From Curtobacterium sp. 'Ferrero' (lineage in GTDB: Bacteria > Actinomycetota > Actinomycetes > Actinomycetales > Microbacteriaceae): a stretch of DNA of 41,269 nucleotides. The stretch covers positions 1 to 41,269 of the forward strand of contig NZ_NXIA01000022.1 of NCBI RefSeq assembly GCF_002412165.1, given 5' to 3'. Below, in pieces: positions 31,977-40,945 of this stretch (positions are counted from its first letter, which is position 1; each line of letters opens with the position of its first letter). The translations under genes and the position numbers were made by a program. The notes beneath the pieces were generated by a model. That model worked only from the letters and a program-made list of their open reading frames with translations, was not told where the DNA came from and did no database searches.

Positions 31977-33332
31977 ATGCGGCGAGTCATGCGCTGGAAG
32001 GCCCCCGGCATCGCTGTGATCCTGATCGGTTCGCTGATCGGTCAGGGCTCGGTCATCGCGGTGTCGCCGATTCTGACCCGCTGGTACGCGCCGTCGGACT
32101 TCGGCGCCCTCGCCGTCATCACCGCCCTCTGCTCGATACTCGGTGCCTTCGCCGCGATGGGGACCGACCGTGCCGTGGTGGTCGCCCCGTCCAGCCGGGC
32201 GGTCCGGCACCTGGTCGTGTTCGGACTCGCCGTGTCGGCGGTGGTCGCCTCCTGGGTCGCGCTCGCCGCTTGGTCGCTCCGGAGTGTCCTTGCGCACAGC
32301 TTCGCTGCTCCGTCACTCGAAGTCGTGTGGTGGCTCTTCCCGGTCACGACCTTCGTCGTCAGTGCGTTCCGGATCGTCAGCGCGACGGTCGCCCGGAGGC
32401 AGCAGTACGGCGAGTTGGCGACCAGGAACGCCGTGCAGGGGCTCGCCCAGACCGCGTGGAACATCCTGGCGGCACCGCTCGGACCGGTCGGGTTGCTCGC
32501 AGGGCTGTCGATCGGTCGTTTCGCAGGGATCGTCGGTTCCTCGTTCCGCCCGCGGAGACTCCCCGACCGCAGTCCTTCGCCGTCGGCAGAGCACTTCACG
32601 GGGACGCTCCGCACGCATCGCCGGTTCCTGCTCGTGACACCGTGGTCCGCGCTCCTGAACGTCCTCGGCCAGCAGGCGCCGAGTGTGCTGATCGCGCTTG
32701 CGCTCGGCAGCACGTCGGCTGGGTACATCGCGCTGACCATGCGTGTGCTGGGGACACCGGTCGGCATGCTCGCAGACGCAGTCGCGCAGTGGTCGAGTGG
32801 GGTCTTCGGACGGGCGGTGCGCTCGGGGACACCGGTCGACCGGCTGTTCCGGCGGATCGTGCTGCGTCTCGCGGGCGCCGGCGCGGCCGGCACCCTGTTC
32901 GTCCTCGTCCTCGCGCCGACCGCGTTCTCGTGGGTCTTCGGGGACGAGTGGCAGGTGTCGGGAACGTTCGCGCAGATCCTCGTGCCGGCCTTCGCCGTGC
33001 AGGTGATCGCGTCGCCGGTGACACAGCTCCTGTCGTTGCTCGGCCGGCAGCTGACGCAGTTGTGTTGGGATGCAGCGCGTCTCGCCCTGACGTCCGGTGC
33101 GGTCCTCGTCACGAGCCTCGCGGGCGGATCAGCCGGTGCGACCGTCGCGGCGCTCTCGGTCGCGATGGTGGTCGCGTACTCGACTGTCCTGCTGCTCGTC
33201 GCCCGCGCAGCCCGGGGGCACCGAGTGGCGGTCGGGACGGCTCCGGCACCGACGCCGGGATCGCCGGTCGACGGCCTGGAGCCGCAGGAAGCCGCTTCCG
33301 GAACCCGCGGCCGAACGGTGACCGTGCGCTGA
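31977..33332 (+). CDS. Oligosaccharide flippase (Wzx-like, MOP superfamily)
   Basis: The protein has 451 residues and about 12-14 hydrophobic segments. It begins APGIAVILIGSLIGQGSVIA with VSPILTRWYAPSDFGALAVI, the pattern of Wzx/RfbX polysaccharide exporters, and continues with a repeated architecture; the end is polar and disordered (PAPTPGSPVDGLEPQEAA). It would turn the undecaprenyl-linked repeat unit to the outer face. ATG at 31977 has AAGGGA 6 nt before it and is preferred over ATG at 31932, which lies next to the -10. Related lipid II flippases are less likely in this context. Confidence 0.87.
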   Translation: MRRVMRWKAPGIAVILIGSLIGQGSVIAVSPILTRWYAPSDFGALAVITALCSILGAFAAMGTDRAVVVAPSSRAVRHLVVFGLAVSAVVASWVALAAWSLRSVLAHSFAAPSLEVVWWLFPVTTFVVSAFRIVSATVARRQQYGELATRNAVQGLAQTAWNILAAPLGPVGLLAGLSIGRFAGIVGSSFRPRRLPDRSPSPSAEHFTGTLRTHRRFLLVTPWSALLNVLGQQAPSVLIALALGSTSAGYIALTMRVLGTPVGMLADAVAQWSSGVFGRAVRSGTPVDRLFRRIVLRLAGAGAAGTLFVLVLAPTAFSWVFGDEWQVSGTFAQILVPAFAVQVIASPVTQLLSLLGRQLTQLCWDAARLALTSGAVLVTSLAGGSAGATVAALSVAMVVAYSTVLLLVARAARGHRVAVGTAPAPTPGSPVDGLEPQEAASGTRGRTVTVR

Positions 33333-33366
33333 CGTCGTCGCGGGCAGCTCGCTCCGGAGGTGCCCC

Positions 33367-34704
33367 GTGGTGACCCGTCGCGGAGCGATCCGGACGCTCG
33401 CCACCGTGACGGCCGCGTCGACGATCTCGGCGATCGTCCCGCGCGCCGTGGCCACGCCCCACGCCGTGGACGACAGTGGGGCTGCGTCCGTCCACGAGCT
33501 CATCGGCACCGCTCCGCCGTGGTCGTGCGTCACGATCACCCGGAACTGGAGCGTGGTCGATCCCGTGGTCCTCGCGGCGCCGATCACCCTGCGTTTCGCA
33601 GGTGGGTCCCTGTCGACCCCGTCGCACATCTCCCTCCTCCACGTGTTCTCGTCGGACGTCCGCATCGAACAGCCGGTCCTGCGGGGCGCCGACGGGTCCG
33701 TTTCGGGCCTCGGCCGAGGCATCCAGGCGACCGGGACGACTGCGGCCCCGCTCCGGAACGTCGTGGTCCACGGCGGCTCGATCAGCGGGCAGTCGCACGA
33801 CGGGGTGCTGCTCGAACACGTGGAGCAGTTCGCGATCAGCGGTACGACGATCACCGACGTCGGCTACGCGGGCGTCCTCTTGGTCTCCTGCACCGACGGG
33901 CTCGTCAGCGGGAACCGCATCGACCAGGTGAACCAGCCAGCTCCCTACGTGAACTCGTACGGCATCGAAGCAGCTCGGTCGACGGCCGCGGGCACCGATC
34001 GGTTCCCGCGCAGTGCCCGGATCACGGTGAGTGACAACTGGGTCAGCCGGGTTCCGGCATGGGAGGGCATCGACACCCACGGCGGGGAACAGATCGCGAT
34101 CCTCCGCAACCGGGTCGAGGACTGCCGCGTCGGCATCGCGCTCGTGCCGTCGAAGGACGAGGACGACGCCTCGAAGACGAAGTACGCGCCGCTCTCCTGC
34201 TCCGTGATCGGCAACACCGTCACCCGGTCATTCCGGGGCCCGGGGCCCGGGATCGTCGTCCGCGGTGCCGGAGAGACGATCGATTCCCCCGCCGAACGTG
34301 CGACCGGCGTCCTGTTGGGCAATGCGGTGTCGGGGTACGGCGACGCAGATCGGGACGCGCCGATCCTCGTCTACCTCACCCGCGACCTCGTCATCGCCGA
34401 GAACGACCTCGTGGGGTTCGGGCGGGCGATCTCGGCGTACCACTCCAACGCCGACCTGACCATCTTCCGCAACTCGGTGGTCGATGTGCAGCGACTCGGC
34501 ACGGCGCGGACGGCAGGCATCCTCGTGGTCGCCACGGCGAACTCGGGCGCGGTGTTCGGCAACCAGGTGTCCGCGGGTGACGTCGGACTGCAATGCCGTT
34601 CGGCAACCAACTCATTCCTGAGCATCGGGAACTCGTGGGGCAGCCTCGTCACGGACCCGGTCGTGTCGGCCACGGACGCCGTGGTGCGGTTCCGCGACGG
34701 CTGA
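33367..34704 (+). CDS. Secreted right-handed beta-helix protein
   Basis: The protein has 445 residues. A signal peptide with a twin arginine (VTRRGAIRTLATVTAASTIS) predicts Tat export. The remainder is a right-handed parallel beta-helix with short repeats such as VVVHGGSISGQSHDGVLLEH, FAISGTTITDVGYAGVLLVS, NRIDQVNQ, SDNWVSRVPAWEGIDTHGG and GAVFGNQVSAGDVGLQC. That fold is shared by pectate lyase-like polysaccharide lyases, epimerases and hydrolases. A catalytic triad cannot be assigned by eye. As part of the exopolysaccharide locus it may trim or modify the polymer. GTG at 33367 is 6 nt after GGAGG; GTG at 33370 is possible. It ends before the hairpin at 34765. Confidence 0.83.
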   Translation: MVTRRGAIRTLATVTAASTISAIVPRAVATPHAVDDSGAASVHELIGTAPPWSCVTITRNWSVVDPVVLAAPITLRFAGGSLSTPSHISLLHVFSSDVRIEQPVLRGADGSVSGLGRGIQATGTTAAPLRNVVVHGGSISGQSHDGVLLEHVEQFAISGTTITDVGYAGVLLVSCTDGLVSGNRIDQVNQPAPYVNSYGIEAARSTAAGTDRFPRSARITVSDNWVSRVPAWEGIDTHGGEQIAILRNRVEDCRVGIALVPSKDEDDASKTKYAPLSCSVIGNTVTRSFRGPGPGIVVRGAGETIDSPAERATGVLLGNAVSGYGDADRDAPILVYLTRDLVIAENDLVGFGRAISAYHSNADLTIFRNSVVDVQRLGTARTAGILVVATANSGAVFGNQVSAGDVGLQCRSATNSFLSIGNSWGSLVTDPVVSATDAVVRFRDG

Positions 34705-34764
34705 CCGCTCCGACCGAACGTGGGAACGGTGGTGGTCGAGACCGGCGTGCCCGGCACCGCTTTC

Positions 34765-34797
34765 ACGACGGAGGCCGGGGCGCCCGCCTTCCGTCGT
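34765..34797. terminator. Terminator between convergent beta-helix and Wzy genes
   Basis: A 15-bp stem (ACGACGGA and TCCGTCGT outer arms) with one wobble and one mismatch closes on a 3-nt loop, 60 nt after the stop at 34704. It lies 2 nt before the end of the minus-strand polymerase gene. Confidence 0.6.
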
Positions 34798-34799
34798 GG

Positions 34800-36452
34800 T
34801 CAGCTGGTCGGCACAGCCGCATGGGCCGCAGCTCGTCGGGCCGCTCGGGGGGCTCGGGCTGCGGCCACTCGTGCAGAGGCGACCCGCGGGGCGGTCCCGG
34901 AGACTGGTGGCCGTGCGGCACCGGACCTGACGCGACGACCGCGAGCGCCGAGCTCTGCGGCACGGCGCGAGGGCAGCTGCCCAGCAAGCACGTCCCGCTG
35001 CTCGCCGCGTGTCCGGGTCGACGTGTCGCCGGTGCTCCGGCGCCTCCGCGCACCCGCGGCGCCGTCGACCGGCGCCCAACCGGTCCGCGGGCATATGAGC
35101 AGGATGACCGTGCCGATCACGAGGCCGTGCGAGAGCATCGCCGTGAAGATCGACGTGTTGGACAGTGCGATGCTCGGCATCACGAGCGCCATCGCGGCGA
35201 CCCGCAGCGGCAGTCCCTTGATCGCGTGGTCGACGAACCGCAACCACACCCAGAGGACGAGTGCCGCCACGCCGATCCCGGCCCAACCGAAGTTCGCGAA
35301 CCCGTCCGCGAACAAGTTGGCGTTGGCGTACCCGGTCGATCCTGGCACGAGGTAGTCCGCGATCCGCTTGGGCGGCGCAAGATCGTACGGGTAGTCGATC
35401 CACGTGCCGAGGAACGAGTAGGCGTACATCGCGACGGGGTTCTGGCTGAAGTAGTCGACGTACACCGACGAGAGCAGGCCCGGCGTGAGCATGAACCGCC
35501 GGGTGAAGACCGACGTCCAGGTGATCCCGCCTGATGCCTCGTCGGCGGCGGCGGAGGCCACCATGATGGCGAGCGGAGCGGCCAGGAACGGGATCGCGGA
35601 CGCCCCGCCGGTGCGCCGGCGGAAGACCAGGGCCATCCCGAGCACGGCGATGAATGAGAACAGGACTGTCTTGAAGCCCGTGCTCGAGTAGAGCAGGAAC
35701 TGCCCGACGAGCGCCAGCACGATCAGGGACGGACGGCGCCGGAAGATGCCCCGCGCGAGGATCAGCGGGTTCACGACGAACGCCTGACCCGTGAGCAGGT
35801 ACCCGAGCGCGCCGCCCGTGCCGACGTCGGCGGTGTAGTCCGCGCGGACGTCGTAGATGTCGTCGAGTGCGAGGAACCGGACGTGCACGCCGACCGTCGC
35901 CGCCATGATCCCGTAGGTGGCCAGCGAGTAGACGGCACAGATGGTCCAGGTGAGCGTCCCTCGGCCCACGGAGAGCGCGCCGAAGCGGAGGACATCGGCG
36001 GTGGCGTCATCGCGCACTGGTGTCTGCTCGTCCCCACCGTCCCGAGGCACGCCGAACGAGACCAGTGCGAACGCTGTCCCGACGGCCGCCGACAGCATCA
36101 GGGCCGTGGGGTGGGAGAGGTACCCCGAGGACACACCCATCAGCATCGTCGGTGCGACGCACACCACGAAGAGGGTCCAGAGGACGACGTGCGACGGTTT
36201 GGTGATCCGGGCGGGGAGCGCCAGCGCCACAGCGGTCGTCAGCGCGATCGCGGTGGCGAGCACGAGGAACGGTGCAGCGACGTACGTGTACCCGAGGTAG
36301 GCGAACAGCGGAGCCACGAGGTGCTCGGAGATCCAGTTCATCGTCACGGCCAGGGCGGCGATGATCACTGCGACGACCAACACACGGCGGAGGGCCCGGA
36401 GCGAGGCGGCATCCGCGGGCCGGAGCGGGGTGGAGACGGGGGCGACGGTCAC
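34800..36452 (-). CDS. Wzy-like polysaccharide polymerase with long basic tail
   Basis: The protein has 550 residues. The first 450 carry about 11 hydrophobic segments from VLVVAVIIAALAVTMNWISE through VMPSIALSNTSIFTAMLSHG and VIGTVILLICPRTGW, with large polar loops (LDDIYDVRADYTADVGTGGA; FFSQNP-type loop near 340-370 reading YVDYFSQNPVAMYAYSFLGT), as expected of O-antigen/EPS polymerases. GTG at 36452 follows the upstream gene's stop by 4 nt with GGAGGG in reach. The last 95 residues are Arg/Ala/Pro-rich and use codons rare in this window (AGG, CGA, CTT, TCT, GCT), so an original stop near 35090 may have been lost. It would link repeat units on the outer face. Confidence 0.75.
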   Translation of the reverse strand: MTVAPVSTPLRPADAASLRALRRVLVVAVIIAALAVTMNWISEHLVAPLFAYLGYTYVAAPFLVLATAIALTTAVALALPARITKPSHVVLWTLFVVCVAPTMLMGVSSGYLSHPTALMLSAAVGTAFALVSFGVPRDGGDEQTPVRDDATADVLRFGALSVGRGTLTWTICAVYSLATYGIMAATVGVHVRFLALDDIYDVRADYTADVGTGGALGYLLTGQAFVVNPLILARGIFRRRPSLIVLALVGQFLLYSSTGFKTVLFSFIAVLGMALVFRRRTGGASAIPFLAAPLAIMVASAAADEASGGITWTSVFTRRFMLTPGLLSSVYVDYFSQNPVAMYAYSFLGTWIDYPYDLAPPKRIADYLVPGSTGYANANLFADGFANFGWAGIGVAALVLWVWLRFVDHAIKGLPLRVAAMALVMPSIALSNTSIFTAMLSHGLVIGTVILLICPRTGWAPVDGAAGARRRRSTGDTSTRTRGEQRDVLAGQLPSRRAAELGARGRRVRSGAARPPVSGTAPRVASARVAAARAPRAARRAAAHAAVPTS

Positions 36453-36456
36453 GGAC

Positions 36457-37575
36457 TCAGCCCTCCTCGGACGCGCCGAGCAGTTCGTCGTACATCGCGA
36501 CGAGCCGGTCGGCCTCACGTGCCCACGAGAAGCGTTCCGCCGCGCGCCGTGCCTCGGCGCCGTGTTCCGCGAGCAGTTCCGGGTCGTCGGCGTAGCGGCG
36601 GACCGCGGCGGCGATGGCTGCTGGGTCGTCGGCGGGCACGAACGTCACGCAGCTGACTCCTTCGAGCAGACGGCGCCAGAGCGGCACGTCGGTCGCGATG
36701 ACCGCGAGGCCGGCGGCGAGGTACTCGAAGAGCTTGGTCGGGAAGATCTGGTCGGTCACCGGGGTCCGGCGGAACGGCACGACGCCGATCCGTGCGTCCA
36801 GCAGGAGGTCCCGCGCCTCCATCGGGCCGACCACGCCGTGGTGGCGGATCCGTCCGTGGGCCTCGGCGGCGCGGAGCGCGGTCGTGTCCGTCGCCGCGTC
36901 GATGGAACCGACCATCTCGATCCGCCAGTCCGACGGGAAGGCATCCTCGTCGGCTGCCGCGCTGATCACGTCGATCCCGCGGTCCTTGCTGAGGACCCCG
37001 ACGTGCGCTACGACCGGAGCACGCTGCTCGAGCGGGCGCTGTTCGGTGTCCTCGGCTCGCTCGAGCGGGAAGTTGTGGATCGCGACCGTCCGCCCAGCGG
37101 GGAACCGACGCCCGGTCCACTCGGTCGCGGTGACCACGCGGTCGGCGGTGCCTGCGACGCGCAGCAGCAGGTGCGAGAGCGCGGCGAAGACCGCACGCTG
37201 CCGGTGCGACAGGTAGTCTTTGCCCCAGACCTGGTCGGGCAGGTCTTCGTGCGCATCGTAGACGACGGCGCGGCCCGCGAGGCGGAGCACCGGGATCGTC
37301 CAGATGAGCTCGGGGTCGTGGAGGTGCACGACCTTCGCGCCGGAGGCGAGCGCCAGGCGGAGCACCTGCACGGTCGACACGACCATGCGGCGCACCCGGC
37401 GGCGGCGCGGGATGCAGATGACTTCGACACCGGTGGTCGGCGCCTGCAGGTCGCTCTCCACAGCGATGAGCATCACGCGCCGTCCGCCGGAGACCCCTGC
37501 GGCGGCCTCACGCAGGTGGACGCGGTTGTCCACCCACGGGTGCGCGGAGGAGACGTGGACGATGTCGTACGGCAT
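36457..37575 (-). CDS. Glycosyltransferase, GT4-like, paralogue of the 30747 enzyme
   Basis: The protein has 372 residues. YDIVHVSSAHPWVDNRVHLR, VHLHDPELIW, VVYDAHEDLPDQVWGKDYL, VAHVGVLSKDRGID and QIFPTKLFEYLAAGLAVIAT mirror the plus-strand enzyme. The enzyme transfers a sugar in the assembly of the same polymer. The start is uncertain: ATG at 37575 aligns best with the paralogue, but GTG at 37629 is in frame, overlaps the stop of the upstream gene (GTGA) and would add 18 residues; neither has a strong Shine-Dalgarno. The downstream Wzy gene starts 4 nt after its stop. Confidence 0.9.
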   Translation of the reverse strand: MPYDIVHVSSAHPWVDNRVHLREAAAGVSGGRRVMLIAVESDLQAPTTGVEVICIPRRRRVRRMVVSTVQVLRLALASGAKVVHLHDPELIWTIPVLRLAGRAVVYDAHEDLPDQVWGKDYLSHRQRAVFAALSHLLLRVAGTADRVVTATEWTGRRFPAGRTVAIHNFPLERAEDTEQRPLEQRAPVVAHVGVLSKDRGIDVISAAADEDAFPSDWRIEMVGSIDAATDTTALRAAEAHGRIRHHGVVGPMEARDLLLDARIGVVPFRRTPVTDQIFPTKLFEYLAAGLAVIATDVPLWRRLLEGVSCVTFVPADDPAAIAAAVRRYADDPELLAEHGAEARRAAERFSWAREADRLVAMYDELLGASEEG

Positions 37576-37625
37576 GGTTGGTGTTCCGTTCGGGTCGATG
37601 CGGTCGGTCAGCGGAGGCCGTCGGC

Positions 37626-38885
37626 TCACCGGCGGACGGCCGCGGCGAGTGCGGATGCGTAGGTGCGTGCGAGACGTCCGTAGTCGTGCTCACGGATGAC
37701 GTGCGCGCGACCGCGTGCACCCATGGCGGCGCGCTCCTCGTCGGACATGGAGGCGAGGGTGAGCATCCCCTCGGCCAGCGCCGCGGCGTCGTCCGCCGGG
37801 ACGTGCACGCCGCACTCAGCGGCCTCGACCGACTCGAGGGGGACGGGCGCGCCGACCAGCAGCGGGCGCTCCAGCAGCATGTACTCGTACTGCTTGTTCA
37901 TCGAGACGCCGTGTCGGTACAGCGGGAGGTCGTGCATGTTGACCACGAGGCAGTCGGCCTGGCGGCCGATCGCTCGTGCCTCGCCCTGGGAGACCCGGCC
38001 GTCCCACGTGATCGAGGCAGCGGACGGGAGGCTCGACGCGCGTTCGCGGAGCGCCGTCACGTCAGCGCCGTCCCCCACCATGCGGAGCGCGAGGGGCCGG
38101 AGCCCCCGTGCCCTGGCGGTCGTCGCGGCCTGGTCGAACGCGTCGATGACGACCTCCAACGCGTTGGCAGGACCCATCGAGCCGATGTAGGCGATGGTGA
38201 ACGGCGCGTCCGCCAGGGATGCGCCCGCGTCACGGGGTCGTTCCCCGGGCAGCTGGTCGACGGTGACGCCGTTGGGTACCCAGGTGAAGCCGCCGTGGTA
38301 GCCGCGGTCGGCGTAGTACCGGCCGACCCCGCCGAGGGGCGAGATGATGTGGTCCGCTCGTCGCACGATGTCCTGCTCGAGTCGGCGGAGCGCACGGATC
38401 ACGGGGTGTCGCTCGGTCATGCCGGCAAGGCCGAGTGCGGACTCCGGCCACAGGTCGCGCGGTTCGAACACGAACGGGACGCCGTGGCGTCGTGCCAGGC
38501 GGGCGGCCGCCCAGGCGGCGAGGGGGTGGAACGAACCGCCGACGATGACGTCCGGACGGGGCAGTCCGGCCAGCGAGCGGGGGACGAGCAGGAGGAACGT
38601 GAAGACGACGATGTCCAGGACCCGACGAACAGCTCGGCTGAGCCCGGCACCCCGGTAGTCGACTCCGCGGAGCCACAGGAAGTCGTAGCCCTCGCCGGTC
38701 CAGCGGCGTCGGATTCGCAGCCCCCGCAGGTGCGACCGTCCGGTGGGGTGATCGGTTCCGGCAGCGATCACGATGCTCCGCCAGCCGAGTGCCGTGAGGT
38801 GCTCCGCGAGTGACTGGTGGCGTGTGGCGCGACCGTCCCGTTCGTGGTGGTGCGCGTAGTGGTTGATGATCCAGACCGTGCTCAC
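37626..38885 (-). CDS. Glycosyltransferase, GT4 (WbuB/CapM-like)
   Basis: The protein has 419 residues. STVWIINHYAHHHERDGRAT opens a WbuB-like GT4, with VIVGGSFHPLAAWAAARLAR, FEPRDLWPESALGLAGM, WVPNGVTVDQLPGERP, IAYIGSMGPANALEVVIDAF and, in the donor site, YRHGVSMNKQYEYMLLERPL near residue 330. WbuB-like enzymes add N-acetyl-fucosamine or similar sugars in O-antigen units, so the substrate here is a guess. GTG at 38885 has GGAGG 7 nt upstream. It is the first gene of a minus-strand unit with the next GT and Wzy, behind the ATGTGATGTTC motif. Confidence 0.92.
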   Translation of the reverse strand: MSTVWIINHYAHHHERDGRATRHQSLAEHLTALGWRSIVIAAGTDHPTGRSHLRGLRIRRRWTGEGYDFLWLRGVDYRGAGLSRAVRRVLDIVVFTFLLLVPRSLAGLPRPDVIVGGSFHPLAAWAAARLARRHGVPFVFEPRDLWPESALGLAGMTERHPVIRALRRLEQDIVRRADHIISPLGGVGRYYADRGYHGGFTWVPNGVTVDQLPGERPRDAGASLADAPFTIAYIGSMGPANALEVVIDAFDQAATTARARGLRPLALRMVGDGADVTALRERASSLPSAASITWDGRVSQGEARAIGRQADCLVVNMHDLPLYRHGVSMNKQYEYMLLERPLLVGAPVPLESVEAAECGVHVPADDAAALAEGMLTLASMSDEERAAMGARGRAHVIREHDYGRLARTYASALAAAVRR

Positions 38886-38906
38886 GCTGCGACCTCCGCT
38901 TTCGTC

Positions 38907-38917
38907 ATGTGATGTTC
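38907..38917. promoter_or_regulatory. Shared motif upstream of the minus-strand glycosyltransferase unit
   Basis: ATGTGATGTTC (plus-strand reading) lies 22-32 nt before the GTG at 38885. The same 11 bases occur at 41065-41075, and one change away at 31918-31928. A possible -10 TATTAC lies at 38923-38928 on the minus strand. Confidence 0.5.
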
Positions 38918-38960
38918 CCAGCGTAATACATCGCATACGAAAGGGCAAAGACGAGACCGC

Positions 38961-39002
38961 GCACCGGCGCCCCGGCTGCAGTGGTGGCCGGGGCGTCGGT
39001 GC
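38961..39002 (-). terminator. Terminator after the secreted Ig-like protein gene
   Basis: A 16-bp stem with one mismatch (GCACCGGCGCCCCGGC / GCCGGGGCGTCGGTGC), loop of 10 nt, begins 9 nt after the minus-strand stop at 39011 and is followed on that strand by a T-rich stretch (TCTCGTCTTTGCCCTTT). Confidence 0.75.
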
Positions 39003-39010
39003 CGTCGTGT

Positions 39011-40945
39011 TCAGGCGGTGGCCGCCGGGATCGTGAACAGCTCGCTCGTGACGGTCTGGCCGTTGAGGGTTTGGCGGACCTTGAACCGGAAGCCCGTCGC
39101 TCCGGTCGAGACGACGCGGGTGAACTGCCACCGGCCATCCGGGCCCACCCGGAACGTGCTCCCGATGCCCGGGTCGAGGACCGTGTCCGAGATGTTCAAC
39201 ACGGAGAACATCGCGCCCGGGGTGGCCGTGCCGGAGAACGTGTTCTCCCGGCCGGGGATCACCTGGGTCGTCTGCACCGTGACCGGTGTGAGCTGCCCGG
39301 AAGGGATCGAGAACAGCGGAGACGTCGTGGTCGTCCCGCGGGCATCAGTGGTCTCGAGCCGGAAGTCGAACTTGGTCGCTCCGGTCGACACCACACGCTG
39401 GAAGGTCCAGTTGCCCTGTGCGTCGATCGTGAAGGTGCCCGGGACGATCTGCGTCCCTGACACGTTCAGCACCCGGTACGACGAGCCGGCCGGCCCGGTC
39501 CCGACGAACGTGTTGGTCACGCCGGGGGTGACCGTCGTCGGCTGCGTGACGGTGACGGGGACCGCCCCCACGATGGTGAAGGGCCCGTCGGTGCGGGTGT
39601 CGCTGCCGAGGGTCTGGCGGACGCGGAACGAGTACTCGGTGGTGCTGGCGGCCGGGGTGGCCTGGAACGAGAACGATCCGTCGGCGGCGACCTGGACGCC
39701 GCTGGCGATGACGGCGTCGTCGGCGGCGAGGATGTCGATGGTGGCGCCGGCAGTGGCGGTGCCGGTGAAGGTGGTGCGCTGGCCGGGCGTGTACTCGTCG
39801 GTGGTGATCGTCGCGGCGGTCAGGGCGGACTGGCCGGGGTTGACGGTGACGGTGTCCGTGGTGGTGCGGGCGCCCTTGGAGAGCTGCTTGGCCTCGAGGA
39901 CGTGCTCGCCGCGGGCGAGGTTCGCCGAGCCGGTCCAGGTGCCGTTCGCGGCGACCGTGGTCGAGAGGACCGGGGTGGTGCCGCCGTTGTTGATGACCTG
40001 CACCTGGGAGCCGGGCTCGCCGGCGCCGCTGATGGTGGTTGCGCCGGCCGGGACGGTGGCCTGGTCGGTCGGGGTGGTGATCGACACGCGGGTGCCGTAG
40101 TCGAGGTCGACCTGGATGTTGCCGGTGGCGGTGCCGTCGATGATCTGGTTGACGTGGACGGTGTAGAGGCTGCCGCGGATGTCGGGTGCGGGGAAGTTGA
40201 TCGTCCAGTTGCCGTCGGCGTCGGAGGTGGTCGACGCGACGAGCTTGCCCCCGTTGTCCTTGACCTCGATCGGCGTGCTCGGCTCTGCGGTCCCGGAGTA
40301 CACCGCCGTCCGAGCGGGGTCGGCGGGGAAGGAGCCCGACGCGGTGAACGGGTGATCGCGCGTCGGGGTGAGGAGGCTCGTCGGGAGGGAGGAGAACCGC
40401 GTGTTGTCCCGGTCGACGTCGAAACGCCCGCCGGTGTCACTGATGTTCGCGGACGGGCGACCGGTCAGGAAGCCGGGCGTCGAGAACGGGACCCACCTGA
40501 GGTTGCCGGATTCGATCCTCCAGACCGAACCCGTCGCGGTGGCCTGCGGCGCGACGTTGCAGACGCTGCCGGACCGGACGATCGTGGCGTGGGACGTGTC
40601 CACACCGAAGACCCCGAGGCACTTCGACAGATCCGAGGTGAGGTTGATCGTCAGCTTGTCGTCGTTCCCGTCCCACCGGTACACCGTCCAGAACGGTGCG
40701 TTCGCCCTGGCCAGTGCTGCCGAGCTGTAGGTCACCCGCCTGCCGGTGGCGTCCATCGCTCCCCACTCCGTGACGCCGAGGGACGGACTCCACTGGTTGA
40801 TCAACTGGAACGTGGCACCCGGGACAGCGTTGACTCGTGCCTGCGGGGTCGCGGAGGCCTGTGTGGCACCCGCTGCCAGGCCGGCGACGGCCAGGGTGGC
40901 AGCCGCGAGGCCTGTGGCGGTCCGTTTGAGCTGGTGGGGAAGCAA
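39011..40945 (-). CDS. Large secreted protein with Ig-like repeats
   Basis: The protein has 644 residues. TTG at 40945 (AGAGGA 8-9 nt upstream) gives a classical signal peptide, TATGLAAATLAVAGLAAGA, cleaved after QASA. Residues about 35-165 form a domain I do not recognise with certainty; TINLTSDLSKCLGVFG and GSVWRIESGNLRW recall a ricin-type trefoil, and two cysteines are present. The rest is about five Ig-like or bacterial adhesin-type repeats of 80-95 residues, for example TTFTGTATAGATIDILAADD, TFVGTGPAGSSYRVLNVSGT and NTFSGTATPGAMFSVLNISD, each with a DGSF or GNWTF turn. There is no LPXTG or membrane anchor. It is probably a matrix or surface-attachment protein of the exopolysaccharide layer. 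Confidence 0.8.
   Translation of the reverse strand: MLPHQLKRTATGLAAATLAVAGLAAGATQASATPQARVNAVPGATFQLINQWSPSLGVTEWGAMDATGRRVTYSSAALARANAPFWTVYRWDGNDDKLTINLTSDLSKCLGVFGVDTSHATIVRSGSVCNVAPQATATGSVWRIESGNLRWVPFSTPGFLTGRPSANISDTGGRFDVDRDNTRFSSLPTSLLTPTRDHPFTASGSFPADPARTAVYSGTAEPSTPIEVKDNGGKLVASTTSDADGNWTINFPAPDIRGSLYTVHVNQIIDGTATGNIQVDLDYGTRVSITTPTDQATVPAGATTISGAGEPGSQVQVINNGGTTPVLSTTVAANGTWTGSANLARGEHVLEAKQLSKGARTTTDTVTVNPGQSALTAATITTDEYTPGQRTTFTGTATAGATIDILAADDAVIASGVQVAADGSFSFQATPAASTTEYSFRVRQTLGSDTRTDGPFTIVGAVPVTVTQPTTVTPGVTNTFVGTGPAGSSYRVLNVSGTQIVPGTFTIDAQGNWTFQRVVSTGATKFDFRLETTDARGTTTTSPLFSIPSGQLTPVTVQTTQVIPGRENTFSGTATPGAMFSVLNISDTVLDPGIGSTFRVGPDGRWQFTRVVSTGATGFRFKVRQTLNGQTVTSELFTIPAATA

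Noticed and set aside
37577..38813. Plus-strand frame opposite the two glycosyltransferases
   Set aside because: It lacks any motif, whereas both minus-strand genes show GT4 signatures and a ribosome binding site at 38885.
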